Position numbers and translations under genes: made by a program
Part shown: piece by piece, positions 8,395 through 17,501 of the stretch
How the letters are laid out: each line of letters starts with the position of its first letter
How positions within the stretch are numbered: the first letter of the stretch is position 1
Source: Bradyrhizobium agreste
Lineage (GTDB): Bacteria > Pseudomonadota > Alphaproteobacteria > Rhizobiales > Xanthobacteraceae
DNA length: 64,000 bases
Assembly (NCBI RefSeq): GCF_016031625.1
Contig: NZ_JACCHP010000003.1
Location: forward strand, 1-64,000
Direction: 5' to 3'
Notes under the pieces: model-generated
Seen by the model: only the letters and a program-made list of their open reading frames with translations
The model's database searches: none
What the model was told of the DNA's origin: nothing

Positions 8395-9219
8395 ATGATG
8401 GAGACGAGAATGATCAAACCGGCGCCACCAGCGCGGCTTCACCTGCGGCGATGCTTGGCGCTGGGGTCCGTGCTCGCGCTGTTGCTCGGGGCCGCCGCGG
8501 TGGCGAATGCTCAAGGTCTGGTCAAGGGCGTTCAGGAAGGCGCCGCGGCCGGCAACAAGGCTGCAGGGCCGGTCGGTGGCGTGCTCGGCGGCGCCATCGG
8601 CGGGGTGGTCGGCGTCTTCACCGGCGTGCTCGGTGTCGGCAACACCGGCAATCAGGCGCCGCCGCCCAAGGAGGCCGGCAAGGAAGCCGGCAAGGACGCG
8701 GCCAAGGATTCCAAGCTGCCGGGCGCGGCCAAGGACAAGGATGCCAAGAACGCCAAGGGCAAGGGCGCCAAGGCGACCAAGGAAGCGAAGAACGCGCCGC
8801 AGGACAATAAGGGCAAAGACAACAAGGAAGTCACGGTTCTGACCCAGCCCGGTGCGCCGCAGCTCACCGCCGAGCAGATCGTCGCCAACAGCGATTCCTA
8901 CATCGAGCGGATCAAGAGCGAGCTGAACCTCACGCCCGATCAGGAGAAGCACTGGTACGGCTTCTCCAGCGCGATGCACTACCTCGGGCATAATGGCGCA
9001 GAGCGGCTCAACCTGCGGATTGCGCGCGCCAAGCGCGATCCGCCCGACGACATCATCGAGCAGATGCGCAACGAGGCCCAGTTCCTGATCGATCGCGCCG
9101 CCGACCAGCGCAACGTCGCCGACGCCGCTGAGCCGCTCTATTCCAGCCTCGATGACAAGCAGAAGCAGGTGTTCATCCAGGAGATGGTGCGCCTCAGCCA
9201 CGAGCGCGGACTGGATTGA
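8395..9219 (+). CDS. Secreted protein with Lys/Ala linker and CpxP/Spy-like LTxxQ domain
   Basis: 274 residues. Signal peptide ending AVANAQG, a Gly-rich hydrophobic stretch (GGVLGGAIGGVVGVFTGVLGV) as in glycine-zipper proteins, then about 60 residues of Lys/Ala/Asp-rich low complexity (KEAGKEAGKDAAKD). The C-terminal 130 residues are helical and start with LTPDQEKHWYGF, matching the LTxxQ motif of Spy/CpxP-like periplasmic chaperones. Likely an envelope protein; a stress role is inferred from that domain. The start may instead be the ATG at 8410, which has GGAG 6 nt upstream, rather than 8395. Confidence 0.7.
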   Translation: MMETRMIKPAPPARLHLRRCLALGSVLALLLGAAAVANAQGLVKGVQEGAAAGNKAAGPVGGVLGGAIGGVVGVFTGVLGVGNTGNQAPPPKEAGKEAGKDAAKDSKLPGAAKDKDAKNAKGKGAKATKEAKNAPQDNKGKDNKEVTVLTQPGAPQLTAEQIVANSDSYIERIKSELNLTPDQEKHWYGFSSAMHYLGHNGAERLNLRIARAKRDPPDDIIEQMRNEAQFLIDRAADQRNVADAAEPLYSSLDDKQKQVFIQEMVRLSHERGLD

Positions 9220-9331
9220 TTAAGTTGCGCAGGTTCGGGCGCGCCTGAATTAACGGCGCCCGCCACGAATTCGTGTATCCACACCGCAATTCGGTTATGC
9301 TTAGCTTCGCAAGGCTGATTGCGGGGTTGAT

Positions 9332-9709
9332 ATGGCGGACGGACTCTCCGTTTTCCTGGTCGAAGACGAGGCGTTGATCCGGATGATGATCGCCGACATG
9401 GTGGAGGAACTCGGCCACCACGTCGTTGCGGAAGCAGACAATGTGCGCGACGCCAGCGCCTTTGCCATGACCGCGCAGTACGATCTGGCCATCCTCGACA
9501 TCAACCTGATGGGCGTCTATGTCGACCCCGTCGCCGACCTGATCGAACGTCGCGGAAAGCCGTTTCTGTTCGCAACGGGCTATGGTCCGGAACTGCTGCC
9601 GTCCCTGCTCCGGCGCAGGCCGATCCTGCGCAAGCCGATCGCGATGGATCAGCTCAAGGCGATGATCGATTCGATGTTTCCTGAGGCGTCGGCCACGATC
9701 CCGCGCTGA
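9332..9709 (+). CDS. Single-domain response regulator (CheY-like receiver)
   Basis: 125 residues, a receiver domain only. Acidic pair Glu11-Asp12, phosphoacceptor Asp56 (LAILDINL), Thr82 (FATGY) and Lys101 (LRKPI) are all in place. There is no output domain, so it acts through protein interaction or phosphotransfer. No histidine kinase is adjacent. Similar single-domain regulators are common in alphaproteobacteria, where they take part in general stress or motility phosphorelays; the partner here is unknown. Confidence 0.88.
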   Translation: MADGLSVFLVEDEALIRMMIADMVEELGHHVVAEADNVRDASAFAMTAQYDLAILDINLMGVYVDPVADLIERRGKPFLFATGYGPELLPSLLRRRPILRKPIAMDQLKAMIDSMFPEASATIPR

Positions 9710-9744
9710 CCGATTGCGCTTTTGGCGCAAGTCGGAGAGAGGGC

Positions 9745-9957
9745 TCAACCAGCAGTGTTGCGGCCGTTCCTCAGCACCGTGGCAATGGTGTGAGCCGTCA
9801 TCGCCGCGCGGTCCGAAGCGCGCTGGGCAGCCAGCTGGTCGCGGGCCTTTTCCTCGATCAGGAGCTCGATGAGCGCCAGCCGCTTGTCTTCGCTGTCCGC
9901 TTCGCGCAGCAGGCGGTGATAGCGGTGATAGTCGAAACCCGAATCCTGCTTACGCAT
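9745..9957 (-). CDS. Small conserved hypothetical protein
   Basis: 70 residues when started at the ATG ending at 9957, which has GGGGGCG just upstream; a TTG at 9972 would add five residues. The protein is charged and largely helical, with aromatic residues in DYHRYHRLLREADSEDKR and many Arg/Ala/Glu beyond. No signal or membrane segment. It lies convergent to the response regulator gene and downstream of glk, 122 nt from the glk start-to-stop unit. No function recognised. Confidence 0.6.
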   Translation of the reverse strand: MRKQDSGFDYHRYHRLLREADSEDKRLALIELLIEEKARDQLAAQRASDRAAMTAHTIATVLRNGRNTAG

Positions 9958-10093
9958 GTCACGCCCCCGCAACTACGCCACACCGGCAGATTGTTTCTCA
10001 TCGGGAACACGCAGGCAAGCACGAACCTGCGTGGAACCGCAGGTGTGCCGCAATCAGCTGTGCATGACGGGGACTCGCCGTCTGGAAACCCGC

Positions 10094-11065
10094 TCAGCCA
10101 GGATTGTGCTCGGCAAACATCGTCAGCCCGAGGAAGCTCGCATCGGGCTTGATCACGAGCCTGGTGGGGATGTTGCGCAAATAGTCCTGGAACCGTCCCT
10201 TGGCCTCGAAGCGTGCCCGGAACGCCGATGCGGCGAGGAACTCGCGGAAGCGCGGCACGATTCCGCCGGCGACATAGACGCCGCCGCGGGCGCCGAAGGT
10301 CACCGCGAGATTGCCGGCAACAGAGCCGAGAATGGCGCAAAACATCTCCAGCGCTGCGCGGCTGACCGGACAGCTGTTCTCCAGGGCGGCCTTGGTGATC
10401 GCGGCGGCATCGCGATGCGGCACCTGAACGCCGTCGATCTCAGCCAACGCCTCATACAGGTTTTGCAGCCCCGAGCCCGAGAGGGCGCCGCGCTCGATGG
10501 AGACATGGCCGAGGCGCCGGCGCAAGCAGGCGATCACGCGCTCCTCGCGCTCGTTCTCCGCCGGCAGGGTCGCATGTCCAGCCTCGGTGACGACGGCCAG
10601 TCGCGAGCCATGGCGGTCGACCAGGCAGGAGACACCAAATCCGGTTCCGGGACCAACGACCAGCAACGGCTCTCCGGGCAAGCCGTCGCCACCGCCGAGC
10701 GGGACCAGGTCGGAAGGCTCCAGGGTGGGCAGGGACCAGGCCACCACCTCGAAATCGTTCAGCACATGGACGCTATCGAAGCCGAGCGCGGACTGCAGCT
10801 CGTTGCCGTCGATGACCCAGGGGCTGTTGGTCATGACGCAGCGATTGTTGGTGACGGGTCCCGCCACGGCCAGCACCGCGCGATGGGGCTGCTCGCCATT
10901 CGACCGGCGCGCCAGCACGTCCGCGATGGCTTCACGGACGGTCGGGAAGTCCGCGACCTTGACATAGTCGATCGGTCCGGTCTGACCGCTCGGGCTCAGC
11001 GTGAAGCGCGCATTGGTGCCGCCGATATCGGCGAGAAGAATTTTTCCGGTCTTGCCGATATTCAT
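10094..11065 (-). CDS. glk: Glucokinase
   Basis: 323 residues, matching the Glk family (not ROK). The phosphate-binding motif LADIGGTNARF lies at residues 10-20. Conserved motifs follow: LAVAGPV, ND(F) in LNDFEVVAWSLP, GPGTGFG near 150, and EAGH, where the glutamate binds sugar. The enzyme phosphorylates glucose with ATP to glucose-6-phosphate, feeding the Entner-Doudoroff and pentose phosphate routes. The gene stands alone between convergent and divergent neighbours; start chosen at ATG 11065. Confidence 0.93.
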   Translation of the reverse strand: MNIGKTGKILLADIGGTNARFTLSPSGQTGPIDYVKVADFPTVREAIADVLARRSNGEQPHRAVLAVAGPVTNNRCVMTNSPWVIDGNELQSALGFDSVHVLNDFEVVAWSLPTLEPSDLVPLGGGDGLPGEPLLVVGPGTGFGVSCLVDRHGSRLAVVTEAGHATLPAENEREERVIACLRRRLGHVSIERGALSGSGLQNLYEALAEIDGVQVPHRDAAAITKAALENSCPVSRAALEMFCAILGSVAGNLAVTFGARGGVYVAGGIVPRFREFLAASAFRARFEAKGRFQDYLRNIPTRLVIKPDASFLGLTMFAEHNPG

Positions 11066-11332
11066 GGCCTCATCGCCGCCACTGCCTTCAAGCCCTGGCA
11101 GCCTGTCCTCCGCTCCTTGGACCCGATCCGCCTGGCGCGGGCAGTGCGAGAATCCGCCCTTGGGTGCGCCTAGTCAACACGGACGAGGCCAAACCGTTGC
11201 ATCGTGGCGGCCTGCGGTGACCAATTCGCGCAGCTGTCGCGCGCGCCACGTGGTTGCGAAGCCGCGCGGGAAGGCCGACACTGAGGCGGCTCGCCCGGCG
11301 CCCTCGCGCCTGGCAGATCGAATGAGACGACG

Positions 11333-11959
11333 ATGAGGATTTCCGACCACGACGTGCTGCTGGCGATCGACATCCAGAACGACTTCTGCACCGGCGGAGC
11401 GCTGGCGGTGCCAGGGGGCGAGAAAGTCGTGCCCGCCGTCAATCGCATCGCCCAAAAATTCGCCAATCTGGTGCTGACCCAGGACTGGCATCCGAGCGAC
11501 CACGTCTCGTTCGCGCCGAACCATGCCGGCAAGCAGCCGTTCGAGACGATCGAGCTCGACTACGGCCGGCAGGTGCTATGGCCGACGCATTGCGTGCAAG
11601 GCACGGCCGGCGCAGAATTTCACCGCGATCTCGACGTGACGCGGGCGAGCCTCGTGGTGCGCAAGGGCTTTCGCCGCGGCATCGATTCCTATTCGGCGTT
11701 TTTCGAGAACGACCATCGCACGCCGACCGGATTGCTTGGATATTTGCGCGAACGCGAGCTGAAGACCGTCTTTGTCGCCGGTCTGGCGCTGGACTTCTGC
11801 GTCCGCTACTCGGCGGAAGATGCGCGCAAGGCGGGGCTGGAGGTGGCCGTCATCGAGGATGCCTGTCGCGGCATCGATCTCGACGGCTCGGTCGCGGCGA
11901 CCCATCGGAGTTTTCGGGACCTCGGCATTGCTGTCGTGAGCCTCGAGGCGTTTCTGTGA
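11333..11959 (+). CDS. pncA: Nicotinamidase / pyrazinamidase
   Basis: 208 residues. Catalytic triad Asp13 (AIDIQNDF), Lys111 (VRKGF) and Cys156 (LDFCV) matches isochorismatase-fold amidases; metal ligands Asp51, His53 (DWHPSDH) and His86 (THCVQG) are present. It hydrolyses nicotinamide to nicotinate for NAD salvage. nadE, the last step of NAD synthesis, lies 1.3 kb downstream on the same strand with only one gene between, which suggests a small NAD-related cluster. Confidence 0.94.
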   Translation: MRISDHDVLLAIDIQNDFCTGGALAVPGGEKVVPAVNRIAQKFANLVLTQDWHPSDHVSFAPNHAGKQPFETIELDYGRQVLWPTHCVQGTAGAEFHRDLDVTRASLVVRKGFRRGIDSYSAFFENDHRTPTGLLGYLRERELKTVFVAGLALDFCVRYSAEDARKAGLEVAVIEDACRGIDLDGSVAATHRSFRDLGIAVVSLEAFL

Positions 11960-11975
11960 GGATGTCGAGGTAGCC

Positions 11976-13091
11976 ATGGTCGACAAGACCGCCAAACCGC
12001 CACGCGGGCCGGGGCTCGCTCCTGATGATCCCAGGCTCTGGCCGTTTGCGGCGGCGCAGCTCGCCATCGATGCCTGCTTCTGGTGGCTGGAGCGGGCACC
12101 CGAGAAACAGGGTGACAGCAGCCTGCCATGGACGACGCCGAGCAGCGTTGCGTTGGAGCTGGCAACGATGCAGCTGCGCGATTGCTCGCAGACCCGGTCC
12201 GGCCAGCCGGCGCTGGTCTGCGCGCCTTATGCGCTGCATCGGGCCCTGATCGCCGATTTCGCCCCAGGCCACAGCGTGGTGCAGTCGCTGCAAAACGGCG
12301 GCATCGACCGGGTCTATCTCACCGACTGGCGGTCCGCGACGCCGGACATGCGCTATCTCTCGATCGACAGCTATCTCGGCGATCTCAACGTCGCCATCGA
12401 CGAGATCGGCGCGCCGGTCGATCTCGTCGGACTCTGCCAGGGCGGATGGCTGTCGCTGCTCTATGCCGCGCGCTTTCCAGCCAAGGTGCGGCGGCTGGTT
12501 CTGGTCGGTGCTCCCGTTGACCTGTCGATCGAGTCCTCGCTGTCCCGGCTGGCCCGCAACGCGCCCGAGCTGGTCTATGACCAGCTCGTCGCGCGCGGCG
12601 GCGGCAATGTGAGCGGCGAGGAGATGCTGCGCTTCTGGTCCAAAACCCCCGACAACGACGAAATCGCGGTGGCATTGCAGCGGGATCTCTCGGACGAGCA
12701 GGGCACCGAGCTGCTCGCGCGGTTCGACCGCTGGAACGCCGAGACGCTCAACCTGCCGGGCACTTATTATCTCGAGATCGTCAACGCGATCTTCCGGGAG
12801 AACCGCATCGCCGAGGGCAGTTTCGTCGCGCTCGGCCGCCCGATCGATCTGAAGCATGTCAAGGCGCCGATCTTCCTGCTCGCCGGACTGGACGACGATG
12901 TGGTGCCGGCGACGCAAGCGCTCGCCACCGCGGGGCTCATCGGCACGCCGCCCGCCTTCATCGCGGCGGCATCCGAGCCCAGCAACCATCTCGGCCTGTT
13001 CATGGGCGCGCGCACCCATGCGCATGCCTGGCCCCGGATCGCCGGGTGGCTGCGCGACGATCTGCCCGGCGTGCTGGCCCGCAGCGCCTGA
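11976..13091 (+). CDS. Alpha/beta hydrolase with Cys nucleophile (PhaC-like)
   Basis: 371 residues, alpha/beta-hydrolase fold. The nucleophile elbow is GLCQGG with Cys154, the box of polyhydroxyalkanoate synthases rather than the usual Ser. A downstream Asp in GLDDDVVP and His in SNHLGLF complete the triad. The protein lacks the long N-terminal region of class I PHA synthases (about 570-600 residues), so it is a PhaC-like relative, possibly a depolymerase or acyltransferase, rather than the synthase itself. It follows pncA after 16 nt and precedes nadE. Substrate unknown. Confidence 0.8.
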   Translation: MVDKTAKPPRGPGLAPDDPRLWPFAAAQLAIDACFWWLERAPEKQGDSSLPWTTPSSVALELATMQLRDCSQTRSGQPALVCAPYALHRALIADFAPGHSVVQSLQNGGIDRVYLTDWRSATPDMRYLSIDSYLGDLNVAIDEIGAPVDLVGLCQGGWLSLLYAARFPAKVRRLVLVGAPVDLSIESSLSRLARNAPELVYDQLVARGGGNVSGEEMLRFWSKTPDNDEIAVALQRDLSDEQGTELLARFDRWNAETLNLPGTYYLEIVNAIFRENRIAEGSFVALGRPIDLKHVKAPIFLLAGLDDDVVPATQALATAGLIGTPPAFIAAASEPSNHLGLFMGARTHAHAWPRIAGWLRDDLPGVLARSA

Positions 13092-13233
13092 GCTCGCCGG
13101 CACTGGACCGGACGGGGCGCAAATCCGTTATGCATGATGGCGGATGGCCTGCACGAGGCCAGATCGATGGGCTAAATATGACCGGAGCTGACGGCGGCTT
13201 CCGCCGGCAAGAGACTTGAGGGTACTGCGCTCG

Positions 13234-15267
13234 ATGACTTTCCACTCTATTTACACCCACGGATTTGCGCGCGTGGCGGCCTGCGTGACCATCTCCCACG
13301 TCGCCGATCCCAGCGCCAACGCGAAGGCCGTGCTGGCGGCGGCCAATGCCTGCCATGAGCAGTCGGTCGCGGTCGCGGTGTTTCCCGAGCTGTGCCTGTG
13401 CGGTTATGCGATCGAGGACCTGGTGAAGCAGGATCCGCTGCTCGATGCGGTCGAGCGCGGGCTCGGAGCGATCGTTGCGGCCTCCGCGGGGCTGATGACG
13501 GTCCTGATCGTCGGGGCGCCGCTGCGCTTTGGCAATCGCATCTACAACTGCGCCGTCGTTATTCATCGCGGCAACATCCTCGGTGTCGTGCCGAAATCTT
13601 ACTTGCCGACCTACCGGGAGTTCTACGAGGGACGGCATTTCGCCTCCGGCGCCGGCATCGCCGGTGAGAGCATCGCCATTGGCGGCCTGCACGCACCGTT
13701 CGGCGTGGATCTCCTGTTCGCGGCTGAGGACGTTCCGGGCCTCACCATCGGCGTCGAGATTTGCGAGGACATGTGGATTCCGGTGACGCCGGCCTCGGAG
13801 CTCGCGCTTGCGGGCGCGAGCGTGCTGATCAACCTGTCGGGCAGTCCGATCACGATCGGCCGGGCGCGCTCGCGCGCGTTGCTGTGCCGATCGACCTCGG
13901 CGCGCTGCCTCGCGGCTTACGTTTATTCCGCGGCCGGGGCCGGGGAATCCACCACCGATCTCGCCTGGGACGGCCAGACCTCGATCTACGAGAACGGCGT
14001 GCTGCTGGCCGAGGGTGAGCGGTTCCGCCAGGGCGGCCAGATCACGCTGGCCGATGTCGACCTCGACCTGCTCAGGCAGGAGCGCGCGCTGATGGGAACG
14101 TTCGACGACAACAGGCGGCAGCGCGAGGCGTTTTTCCGCAAGGTGGCATTTGCCCTGAAGCCGCCGGCCGCCGATATCGGCTTCCTGCGCAAGGTCGAGC
14201 GCTTTCCGTTCGTGCCGAGCGATGAGAACCTGCTCGAGCAGGATTGCTACGAGGCCTACAACATCCAGGTCGCTGGGCTCGTGCAGCGCATGCGCGCCAC
14301 CGGCACCAAGCGCGTCGTGATCGGCGTGTCAGGCGGCCTCGATTCCACCCACGCCCTGATCGTCGCCGCCAAGGCGATCGACCTGCTCGGCCTGCCGCGC
14401 GAGAACATCCTGGCCTACACCCTGCCGGGCTTTGCCACCGGCAGCGAGAGCAAGACCAACGCGCTCGCGCTGATGAAGGCGTTGCAGACGAGCTGGCAGG
14501 AGCTCGACATCCGCACCACGGCGACGCAGATGCTGAGGGATATCGGCCATCCCTTCGGCAAGGGCGAGAAGGTCTACGACGTCACCTTCGAGAACGTGCA
14601 GGCGGGCCTGCGCACGGATTATCTGTTCCGGCTCGCCAACCATCACGGCGGCATCGTGATCGGGACCGGCGATCTCTCCGAGCTCGCGCTCGGCTGGTGC
14701 ACCTATGGTGTCGGCGACCAGATGGCGCATTACAACGTCAACGCCGGCGTGCCGAAGACGCTGATCCAGCATCTGATCCGCTGGGTGATCTCCTCCAAAC
14801 AGTTCAGCGACGACGTCAATCGCACGCTCGGCTCGATCCTCGTCGCCGAGATCTCGCCCGAGCTCGTGCCGGTCGAGGCCGGGGAGAAACCGCAGAGCAC
14901 CGAAGCGTCCGTCGGACCTTACGAGCTGCAGGACTTCAACCTGTTCTACACGCTGCGCTTCGGCATGCGGCCGTCCAAGATCGCCTTCATGGCGCTTCAG
15001 GCGTGGAAGGACGTTGCTAGCGGCGAATGGCCGCCGGCCTTCCCAAGCGACCGGCGCAGGGCCTATGATCTCAAGGAGATCCGCCGCTGGCTCGAGGTGT
15101 TCCTGCGCCGCTTCTTCGCCTTCAGCCAGTTCAAGCGCTCGGCCATGCCGAACGGGCCGAAGGTCTCGGCCGGCGGTTCATTGTCGCCGCGCGGCGATTG
15201 GCGCGCACCTTCGGATTCGAGTGCGGCGGCATGGCTCGAGGATCTCGAGCGGAACGTGCCGAACTGA
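13234..15267 (+). CDS. nadE: Glutamine-dependent NAD(+) synthase
   Basis: 677 residues from ATG 13234; a TTG 18 nt upstream is less likely, since GAGGG sits 11 nt before the ATG. The N-terminal nitrilase-type glutaminase domain has Glu52, Lys121 and Cys177 (GVEICEDMW). The C-terminal synthetase domain has the ATP-pyrophosphatase loop SGGLDST at 366-372. It amidates nicotinate adenine dinucleotide to NAD using ammonia channelled from glutamine. Length fits the long two-domain group. Cytoplasmic; forms an NAD cluster with pncA. Confidence 0.95.
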   Translation: MTFHSIYTHGFARVAACVTISHVADPSANAKAVLAAANACHEQSVAVAVFPELCLCGYAIEDLVKQDPLLDAVERGLGAIVAASAGLMTVLIVGAPLRFGNRIYNCAVVIHRGNILGVVPKSYLPTYREFYEGRHFASGAGIAGESIAIGGLHAPFGVDLLFAAEDVPGLTIGVEICEDMWIPVTPASELALAGASVLINLSGSPITIGRARSRALLCRSTSARCLAAYVYSAAGAGESTTDLAWDGQTSIYENGVLLAEGERFRQGGQITLADVDLDLLRQERALMGTFDDNRRQREAFFRKVAFALKPPAADIGFLRKVERFPFVPSDENLLEQDCYEAYNIQVAGLVQRMRATGTKRVVIGVSGGLDSTHALIVAAKAIDLLGLPRENILAYTLPGFATGSESKTNALALMKALQTSWQELDIRTTATQMLRDIGHPFGKGEKVYDVTFENVQAGLRTDYLFRLANHHGGIVIGTGDLSELALGWCTYGVGDQMAHYNVNAGVPKTLIQHLIRWVISSKQFSDDVNRTLGSILVAEISPELVPVEAGEKPQSTEASVGPYELQDFNLFYTLRFGMRPSKIAFMALQAWKDVASGEWPPAFPSDRRRAYDLKEIRRWLEVFLRRFFAFSQFKRSAMPNGPKVSAGGSLSPRGDWRAPSDSSAAAWLEDLERNVPN

Positions 15268-15296
15268 TTGGGGGCGCGGATCGAGGGGATGATCGG

Positions 15297-15680
15297 ATGT
15301 CGGCTGGCGACGAGGCGGAAGCGGGTGAGGAGGCCAGGGTCGTCAACGGCCTCTACATCTTCGACATCGAAATGCGCGACGGCAAGCGTGGGCAGGCCAG
15401 GGGCGTGGTCGTACTCTGCGACGGCCGCATCATGGGCGGCGACAGCTACTTCTACTACACCGGAAGCTACACTTTCCGGAATGGCAAGTGGCGGGGCGAC
15501 ATGATCGTCAATCAGCACACCGAGGCGGTCGGCAGGACGCTCGCGTTCGGCGGCAGGGAGGTCACTTGCGGTTTTTCGGGCGACTATTCCGCCGGCGGCG
15601 CCGAGGTCGATGGCATGGCGCTGGTGGGCAAGACCAGCGTGACCTTCACGGCGCGACTGACGCTGAAGGATGCGATGTGA
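15297..15680 (+). CDS. GrlR-like regulatory domain protein
   Basis: 127 residues from ATG 15297, with GAGGGGA a few bases upstream. After a short acidic N-terminus it contains GLYIFDIE, RGVVVLCDGRIMGGDSYFYY, GSYTFRNGKWRGDMIV and a C-terminal LVGKTSVTFTARL. The repeated beta-strands with G-Y-x-Y and G-x-W-x-G patterns recall GrlR, a type III secretion repressor and lipocalin-like beta-barrel, as found in many rhizobia outside secretion loci. No type III genes are in view. It starts 29 nt after nadE and may be co-transcribed. Family assignment moderate; function unknown. Confidence 0.6.
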   Translation: MSAGDEAEAGEEARVVNGLYIFDIEMRDGKRGQARGVVVLCDGRIMGGDSYFYYTGSYTFRNGKWRGDMIVNQHTEAVGRTLAFGGREVTCGFSGDYSAGGAEVDGMALVGKTSVTFTARLTLKDAM

Positions 15681-15784
15681 TGGCGACTTAATCGGCTCCC
15701 TTCCACGGCTGCGTTCCTGCCCAGGAACCTTCGCACGGACAGAACGTTCGCGTCTGTTGTTGCGAATTGTCGAGGAGAGGGACC

Positions 15785-17050
15785 ATGCGTCAACGTTTGC
15801 TGTTATCGACTGCGGCCGTCGGGCTCATGCTCGCGTCCGGCCTTGCCTACGCCCAGGCGCCCGGTGAGCGCAGGGACGAGCCGAAACGGACCGAGGAACC
15901 GGCCAAGGGCGCTGCTCCGCAGCGCGGCGGTGCGGCTCAAGACCGCGTTCAAGAGCGCACGCAGGGTGCCCAGGAGCGGGTCCAGGGCGCAGGCCGCGAG
16001 GATCGAGGCGGCGGCGCTGCCAAGAACGAGGCAAATGACGACAAGCGCCAGCCGGCGACGGCTTCGGAGCGCAATCAACCGAAGGCGAAGGATCAAGCGC
16101 AAGAATCTCGCGAGCCGGCGCGGGATCGCAACCGTGAGGCCGAGAGCGCGAAGCCCGGACGCGATGCGGGCAAGAGCAGTGCGGAAACCAAGCAGGACAA
16201 GGCTGCGCAGGACAAGGCTGCGCCGCAGAAATCAACCGCCGAATCCGAGAAATCCAAGACCCAGCAGAACCAGCGTCCGGGAACTGCGGCCAACCAGAAC
16301 GAGCGCAGCCAGGCTCAGCCGCCGCGCAATGCCGCCGAGCAGCAGCCGCCGGCGCAACAGACCAACCGGCCGGCGACCGCGACCGATACCAACCGCACAG
16401 CTCCGGCCAGCAACGCGCAGACCGCGCCCGGAACCTCGGCCACACAGACCAACCAGGCCAATCAGACCACGCAGACCAATACGCAGGTCAACCAGCAGGC
16501 CCAGGTGACGACCGAGAGGCAGGTGCGGATCTCCGAAACGGTGAGCCGCGCGCGTCTCGCCCAGCCGGAGCGCAATCTGAACATCTCGATCCGGGTCGGC
16601 GAGACCATTCCGCCGCGCGTGCGTCTCCACAGGCTGCCGCCCGAGATCATCTCGATCGAGCCGCAATATCGCGACTACGAGTATTTTGCCACGGAAGACG
16701 ACGTCGTCATCGTGGAGCCGCGCACGCATCGCATCGTCAGCCAGGTGCCGCGCGATCCGTCGCGCGCCCGTGCACAGATGGGCGGCGGCATGTCGTCGAG
16801 CATGGCGGCGGCCGGCGGAAGCAATGTGAACTGCCAGATCATGCGGCGTGACGCCTCGGGCAATGTCGCCGAAGCAGAACCGACGACCGTCGGCTCAACC
16901 ACGCGCATGGATTCGTTGAGCGTGACAGTGCAGATGCCCGGCGGCGGCTCGTCCGCGCCGATCGCCCTCGGCGCTGCGGCGGGCGACATCGTGGTCGCGA
17001 CGCAAGGGCAGGGCGACTGCACGGTGACGCTCGAGCCGCAAACGCGCTGA
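15785..17050 (+). CDS. Secreted DUF1236 protein with long Gln/Asn/Ala-rich region
   Basis: 421 residues from ATG 15785, preceded by GAGGAGAGGG. Signal peptide ends LAYAQA. Residues about 25-235 are low complexity: first Arg/Glu/Lys/Gly-rich and highly charged, then Gln/Thr/Asn-rich (TNQANQTTQTN). The ordered part follows (SETVSRARLAQPERNLNISIRVGETIPPRV) with RIVSQVPRD, typical of DUF1236, a family common in Bradyrhizobium and relatives and often in one or more copies at the protein end. The last 110 residues are a separate beta-rich segment containing one Cys pair. Likely periplasmic or envelope-associated; role unknown. Confidence 0.75.
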   Translation: MRQRLLLSTAAVGLMLASGLAYAQAPGERRDEPKRTEEPAKGAAPQRGGAAQDRVQERTQGAQERVQGAGREDRGGGAAKNEANDDKRQPATASERNQPKAKDQAQESREPARDRNREAESAKPGRDAGKSSAETKQDKAAQDKAAPQKSTAESEKSKTQQNQRPGTAANQNERSQAQPPRNAAEQQPPAQQTNRPATATDTNRTAPASNAQTAPGTSATQTNQANQTTQTNTQVNQQAQVTTERQVRISETVSRARLAQPERNLNISIRVGETIPPRVRLHRLPPEIISIEPQYRDYEYFATEDDVVIVEPRTHRIVSQVPRDPSRARAQMGGGMSSSMAAAGGSNVNCQIMRRDASGNVAEAEPTTVGSTTRMDSLSVTVQMPGGGSSAPIALGAAAGDIVVATQGQGDCTVTLEPQTR

Positions 17051-17078
17051 GACCGGAAGACGGCCCTGAAACGCGAAC

Positions 17079-17108
17079 GCGCCGCCCGGCTCAACAGCCG
17101 GACGGCGC
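17079..17108 (+). terminator. Hairpin terminator after the DUF1236 gene
   Basis: A 13-position stem with one C-A mismatch (GCGCCGCCCGGCT paired with AGCCGGACGGCGC) closes a CAAC loop 29 nt past the stop codon. There is no clean T-run, so efficiency is uncertain. Confidence 0.55.
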
Positions 17109-17133
17109 GCATCGCGTTCAATCTGAAAAGTTT

Positions 17134-17166
17134 CGAGGTCCGGAGTGCCTAGGAGTCCGGACCTCG
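17134..17166. repeat. Perfect 11-bp inverted repeat
   Basis: CGAGGTCCGGA (17134-17144) and TCCGGACCTCG (17156-17166) are perfect inverted copies around an 11-nt loop that contains CCTAGG. It follows the terminator hairpin; it may be a second terminator stem or a protein site. Confidence 0.5.
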
Positions 17167-17501
17167 TCACCTTGCCCCAGCCTTCAATCCCCCGCTCCAT
17201 GTGGTCCCCCAACCCCATGTCGCGCGATCAGAGGGTGATGCCCGTGGAAGTGGCCGCCGATCGATGTCCCGCGATGTACGCGAAGGTCCGCTAGGATTCC
17301 ATTCCGGAGCACTACGGACATGATAGCGCTTGCCGTTTGCCCGCGCGGCATCGCTCGCCACCGATCGTTGCTGCTGCTTGAGCCGCAGCGCGCGCGGGCA
17401 CGATGTCCACATCTCGTCCGCGCTGGGGAAGACGGATTTCACGGGCCTGTCATTGAACTGGTCTAGCGCTGCTCCCGTCATCGCTGACGAAGGAGCTTGC
17501 C
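17167..17501. other. Intergenic region before the isomerase-ABC operon
   Basis: 335 nt with no gene I can support. It should contain the promoter of the operon starting at 17502. No clear operator seen; frames on the minus strand lack ribosome sites and family content. Confidence 0.4.
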
